From Porticoccus hydrocarbonoclasticus MCTG13d (lineage in GTDB: Bacteria > Pseudomonadota > Gammaproteobacteria > Pseudomonadales > Porticoccaceae), in assembly GCF_000744735.1 (NCBI RefSeq), contig NZ_JQMM01000001.1, positions 2,232,001 through 2,296,000 on the forward strand: 64,000 bases of DNA, in the 5' to 3' direction. A program made the position numbers and the translations under genes. Position 1 is the stretch's first letter; every line of letters begins with the position of its first letter. Shown one piece after another: positions 61,883 to 64,000 of this stretch. A model generated the notes under the pieces. The model saw only the letters and a program-made list of their open reading frames with translations, was not told the DNA's origin and did not search any database.

Positions 61883-62764
61883 TTACAACCCCCTCTGCCA
61901 CTCCTCCCGCAACGGAATCATACCGGGCCGCTGGATAGCAGTGCGCACTTGCTGCAACAACTGGTCTTTATCGCGATTGAGGGTGCCTTTCAGTACCAGA
62001 TAGTTAGAGGCGTGGTCGCTGCGGAATACGGTGCGCTCCAGTTCCAGGGTATCCAGCAGAATTTCCATTTCCTGAAACAGTTGCTGCTGGGTCAGTGGTT
62101 GGAATTCGCCACCAAAACCTTGCTGAAACCGTTCAATGCCTCCGGGGAAGCTCACTACCAAAGTTGAAAGAAATTCCGGCTGGGCCTCGTTCATTAATTT
62201 CGCGGAGTTGATGGCGTGCTGCTCGGTGTATTGTTGCCCGCCAAGCCCATTGAGGATCATCACCGAGCTTTTCATACCCGCTTGTTTGATCTTGTGTAGC
62301 GCGTCCAGTGACGAGGCGTAGGTTTCGCCCTTGTCGATTTTTTCCAGCACCAGATCGTCGCCGGATTCACAACCCACATACATCAGGCTGAGGCCGAGCT
62401 GTTGCAGCTCCGTCAGTTCTTCAACGGATTTATTTTTCAGGTTGCGGGGCAGACAGTACGAGGAAATGCGCTGCACATCCGGAAAATATTGGCGGATAGC
62501 CAGCAGAAGCTCCCTGAGGCGGCGAAAGGACAGGGTCATGGCATCGCCATCGGCCAGAAATACCCGGCGCACCGGGTAGCCGCTGCTGGCCACCTGTTGC
62601 AGTTCCTGTTCAATCTCGGACTGGGGTTTGACGCTGAATTTTTTCTGGGGCGCGGTGTACATCTCGCAGAAGGTGCAGCGATTCCAGGAACAGCCGTTGG
62701 TGACCTGTAAAATCAGCGAGCGGGCTTCGCTGGGGGGACGAAAAAGGGGTTCTATATAATCCAT
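61883..62764 (-). CDS. Radical SAM protein of unknown function
   Basis: A 293-residue radical SAM enzyme with an Elp3/HemN-like barrel. The cluster site is LQVTNGCSWNRCTFCEMY (C-x4-C-x2-C, a spacing that is not the classical CxxxCxxC), followed by FLADGDAMTLSFRRL, SLMYVGCESGDDLVLEKID and GMKSSVMILNGLGG. Similar proteins are widespread in gammaproteobacteria, with no fixed substrate. It sits next to cysS, separated by the inverted-repeat element. Confidence 0.82.
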   Translation of the reverse strand: MDYIEPLFRPPSEARSLILQVTNGCSWNRCTFCEMYTAPQKKFSVKPQSEIEQELQQVASSGYPVRRVFLADGDAMTLSFRRLRELLLAIRQYFPDVQRISSYCLPRNLKNKSVEELTELQQLGLSLMYVGCESGDDLVLEKIDKGETYASSLDALHKIKQAGMKSSVMILNGLGGQQYTEQHAINSAKLMNEAQPEFLSTLVVSFPGGIERFQQGFGGEFQPLTQQQLFQEMEILLDTLELERTVFRSDHASNYLVLKGTLNRDKDQLLQQVRTAIQRPGMIPLREEWQRGL

Positions 62765-62822
62765 AGACCTATCCTACCCTGTTGCGAAAAAGTTAGGGCC
62801 CTTTATGCACTTGGATAAAACC

Positions 62823-62968
62823 CTAGAAGCTGTTTCATAACGTCACGAGCGAAGGTGAGACAAGGCAAAAATGGCCGAAAAAGCGGAGTTTACATTGAGT
62901 AAATGAGCAATTTGAGGCCATTTTTAACACAGTATCACCGAGCGCAGTAGTTATGAAATAGCTTCTAG
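62823..62968. repeat. 146-bp palindromic intergenic element (MITE-like) at the cysS 3' end
   Basis: The ends form an inverted repeat of 19 bp with one mismatch (62823-62841 and 62950-62968), both bounded by CTAG. Inside is a second inverted repeat, AAAAATGGCC at 62867-62876 and GGCCATTTTT at 62916-62925. The layout and the internal GGAGTTTAC/GAGTAAATGAGC segments resemble a palindromic repeat seen at many loci in marine gammaproteobacteria; this is from memory. The cysS stop codon (TAG) lies within the right-hand end. Confidence 0.75.
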
Positions 62969-64000
62969 TCCCGGCGCCAGGTTGTGCCTTCTCTGGAGTC
63001 TTCGAGAACGACACCCTGTGCCGCCAGGTCATCGCGAATCTGGTCGGCGCGGGCGAAGTCACGATTTTTCTTGGCAGCGACGCGCTCGGCAATCAGTGTT
63101 TCGATTTGTTCGGCGTCCGGGCCATCGCTGGCGATTCCCTGCAGAAAGGTTTTGGGTTCCACCGTGAAGATACCGAACACACCGCCCAACGCTTTTAACT
63201 CGGCGGCCAGTTTCGCCGCCTGAGCCGGGTCGGTTTTGGCACAGGTGTTCATGTCCCGCACCAGGTCATACATGGCGGCCAGTGCATCGCGGGTGTTGAA
63301 GTCGTCATCCATGGATTCGACAAAACGGCGGTAGTAGTCACTGGCGTGCAGTGTATCGAGAGCTGCGGGAGCCGCTTCGGTAAAGGGAAGCAACGCGGTG
63401 TAGAAACGGTCGAGGCCGCCCTTGGCCTCGATCAGATTCTCTTCGGAATAATTGATGGGACTGCGGTAGTGACTGGACAGCAGGAAGTAGCGCACCACTT
63501 CCGGATGGTATTTTTTCAGCACTTCGCGGATGGTGAAGAAATTGTTCAGTGACTTGGACATTTTCTCGTTGTCCACCCGCACCGCACCGGCGTGCATCCA
63601 GTAATGCACGTATTTTTTACCGGTGGCGGATTCGCTCTGGGCGATTTCGTTTTCGTGGTGGGGAAACGGCAGATCCGGCCCGCCACCGTGGATATCGAAG
63701 GTGTCACCCAGACAACAGGTGGACATGGCGGAGCACTCGATATGCCAGCCGGGACGACCGGGGCCCCAGGGGGATTCCCAACTCACTTCGCCGGGTTTGG
63801 CACTTTTCCAGAGGGCAAAATCGCGGGGGTCTTCCTTGGCTTCGTCCACCTCGACGCGGGCACCAGCCAGCAGGTCTTCGGGGTTGCGACCACTGAGTTT
63901 GCCGTAGTCGGCAAACCGACTGACCCGGTAGTAGACATCACCATTGTCGGCGGCATAGGCGTAGTGGTTGTCCACCAGAATCTGCACCATGGCGAGGATA
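62965..64000 (-). CDS. cysS: Cysteinyl-tRNA synthetase, C-terminal part (N-terminus outside window)
   Basis: The class I synthetase that charges tRNA-Cys. The frame is open to the right edge; about 345 residues are visible. The family signatures present are [20 protein letters not shown] (zinc-ligand region), [15 protein letters not shown] and the KMSKS loop [16 protein letters not shown], followed by the DALR anticodon-binding region. The N-terminal HIGH motif lies beyond the window. The end REGTTWRRD is normal for the family. Its TAG stop is supplied by the inverted-repeat element at 62823-62968. Confidence 0.97.
   Translation of the reverse strand, partial: ILAMVQILVDNHYAYAADNGDVYYRVSRFADYGKLSGRNPEDLLAGARVEVDEAKEDPRDFALWKSAKPGEVSWESPWGPGRPGWHIECSAMSTCCLGDTFDIHGGGPDLPFPHHENEIAQSESATGKKYVHYWMHAGAVRVDNEKMSKSLNNFFTIREVLKKYHPEVVRYFLLSSHYRSPINYSEENLIEAKGGLDRFYTALLPFTEAAPAALDTLHASDYYRRFVESMDDDFNTRDALAAMYDLVRDMNTCAKTDPAQAAKLAAELKALGGVFGIFTVEPKTFLQGIASDGPDAEQIETLIAERVAAKKNRDFARADQIRDDLAAQGVVLEDSREGTTWRRD

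Noticed and set aside
61707-62003. 98-codon plus-strand frame running into the radical SAM gene
   Set aside because: Its second half is antisense to a well-supported gene and the first half has no motif.

Overview
The window reads as chromosome of a free-living, probably marine gammaproteobacterium of the Pseudomonas/Cellvibrionales type. The evidence is gene content and order: smc-zipA-ligA, a complete ccmABCDEFG-H-I operon, lolCDE, a small periplasmic gene beside sthA, tig/clpP/clpX/lon/hupB/ppiD, fadBA, and a Pro-Arg-His tRNA array. Species assignment is inference; no 16S rRNA gene is present. The window edges cut pdxJ (left) and cysS (right).

Layout. 1-3.1 kb: the end of pdxJ, a DksA-like zinc protein, a TrmH-family RNA methyltransferase and an MFS transporter. 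3.2-9.8 kb: smc, zipA and ligA on the minus strand. 9.9-17.5 kb: the System I cytochrome c maturation operon, with a carboxymuconolactone decarboxylase-family gene placed between ccmG and ccmH. 17.6-20.2 kb: a small acidic protein and a tightly coupled arsenosugar-type cluster (two glycosyltransferases and the radical SAM enzyme ArsS). 20.3-25.2 kb: a sirtuin and an unusual operon of GltB-like protein, GCS2-type ligase and aspartoacylase-like hydrolase. 25.4-31.1 kb: a DUF2062 protein, lolCDE and sthA. 31.3-39.8 kb: the protein quality-control block, with readable promoters (sigma-32-like before lon, sigma-70-like before hupB) and terminators. 39.8-54.8 kb: tRNA-Leu, a phosphomannose-isomerase-like cupin protein, a lipoprotein, fadBA, a methyltransferase, tex, three tRNAs, folD, a glycerophosphodiester/glycerol-3-phosphate cluster and mtfA.

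The stretch from about 54.8 to 62.9 kb is accessory in character. Coding density is low, and it holds three PEP-CTERM-type surface or secreted proteins. Two of these have a good -24/-12 (sigma-54) promoter match upstream. It also holds a decayed Phd/ParE-like toxin-antitoxin remnant, a frameshifted and truncated gene next to a tandem repeat, an orphan HNH-like gene whose stop codon sits inside an integron attC-like site, and a 146-bp inverted-repeat element that supplies the stop codon of cysS. No exosortase gene, integron integrase, transposase or CRISPR array is visible.

The strongest leads for new biology are the sigma-54/PEP-CTERM pairs, the GltB-like/GCS2/aspartoacylase operon, the attC-like cassette junction, and the palindromic element at the end of cysS. 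All family calls were made by reading motifs in translated frames. No database search was run.
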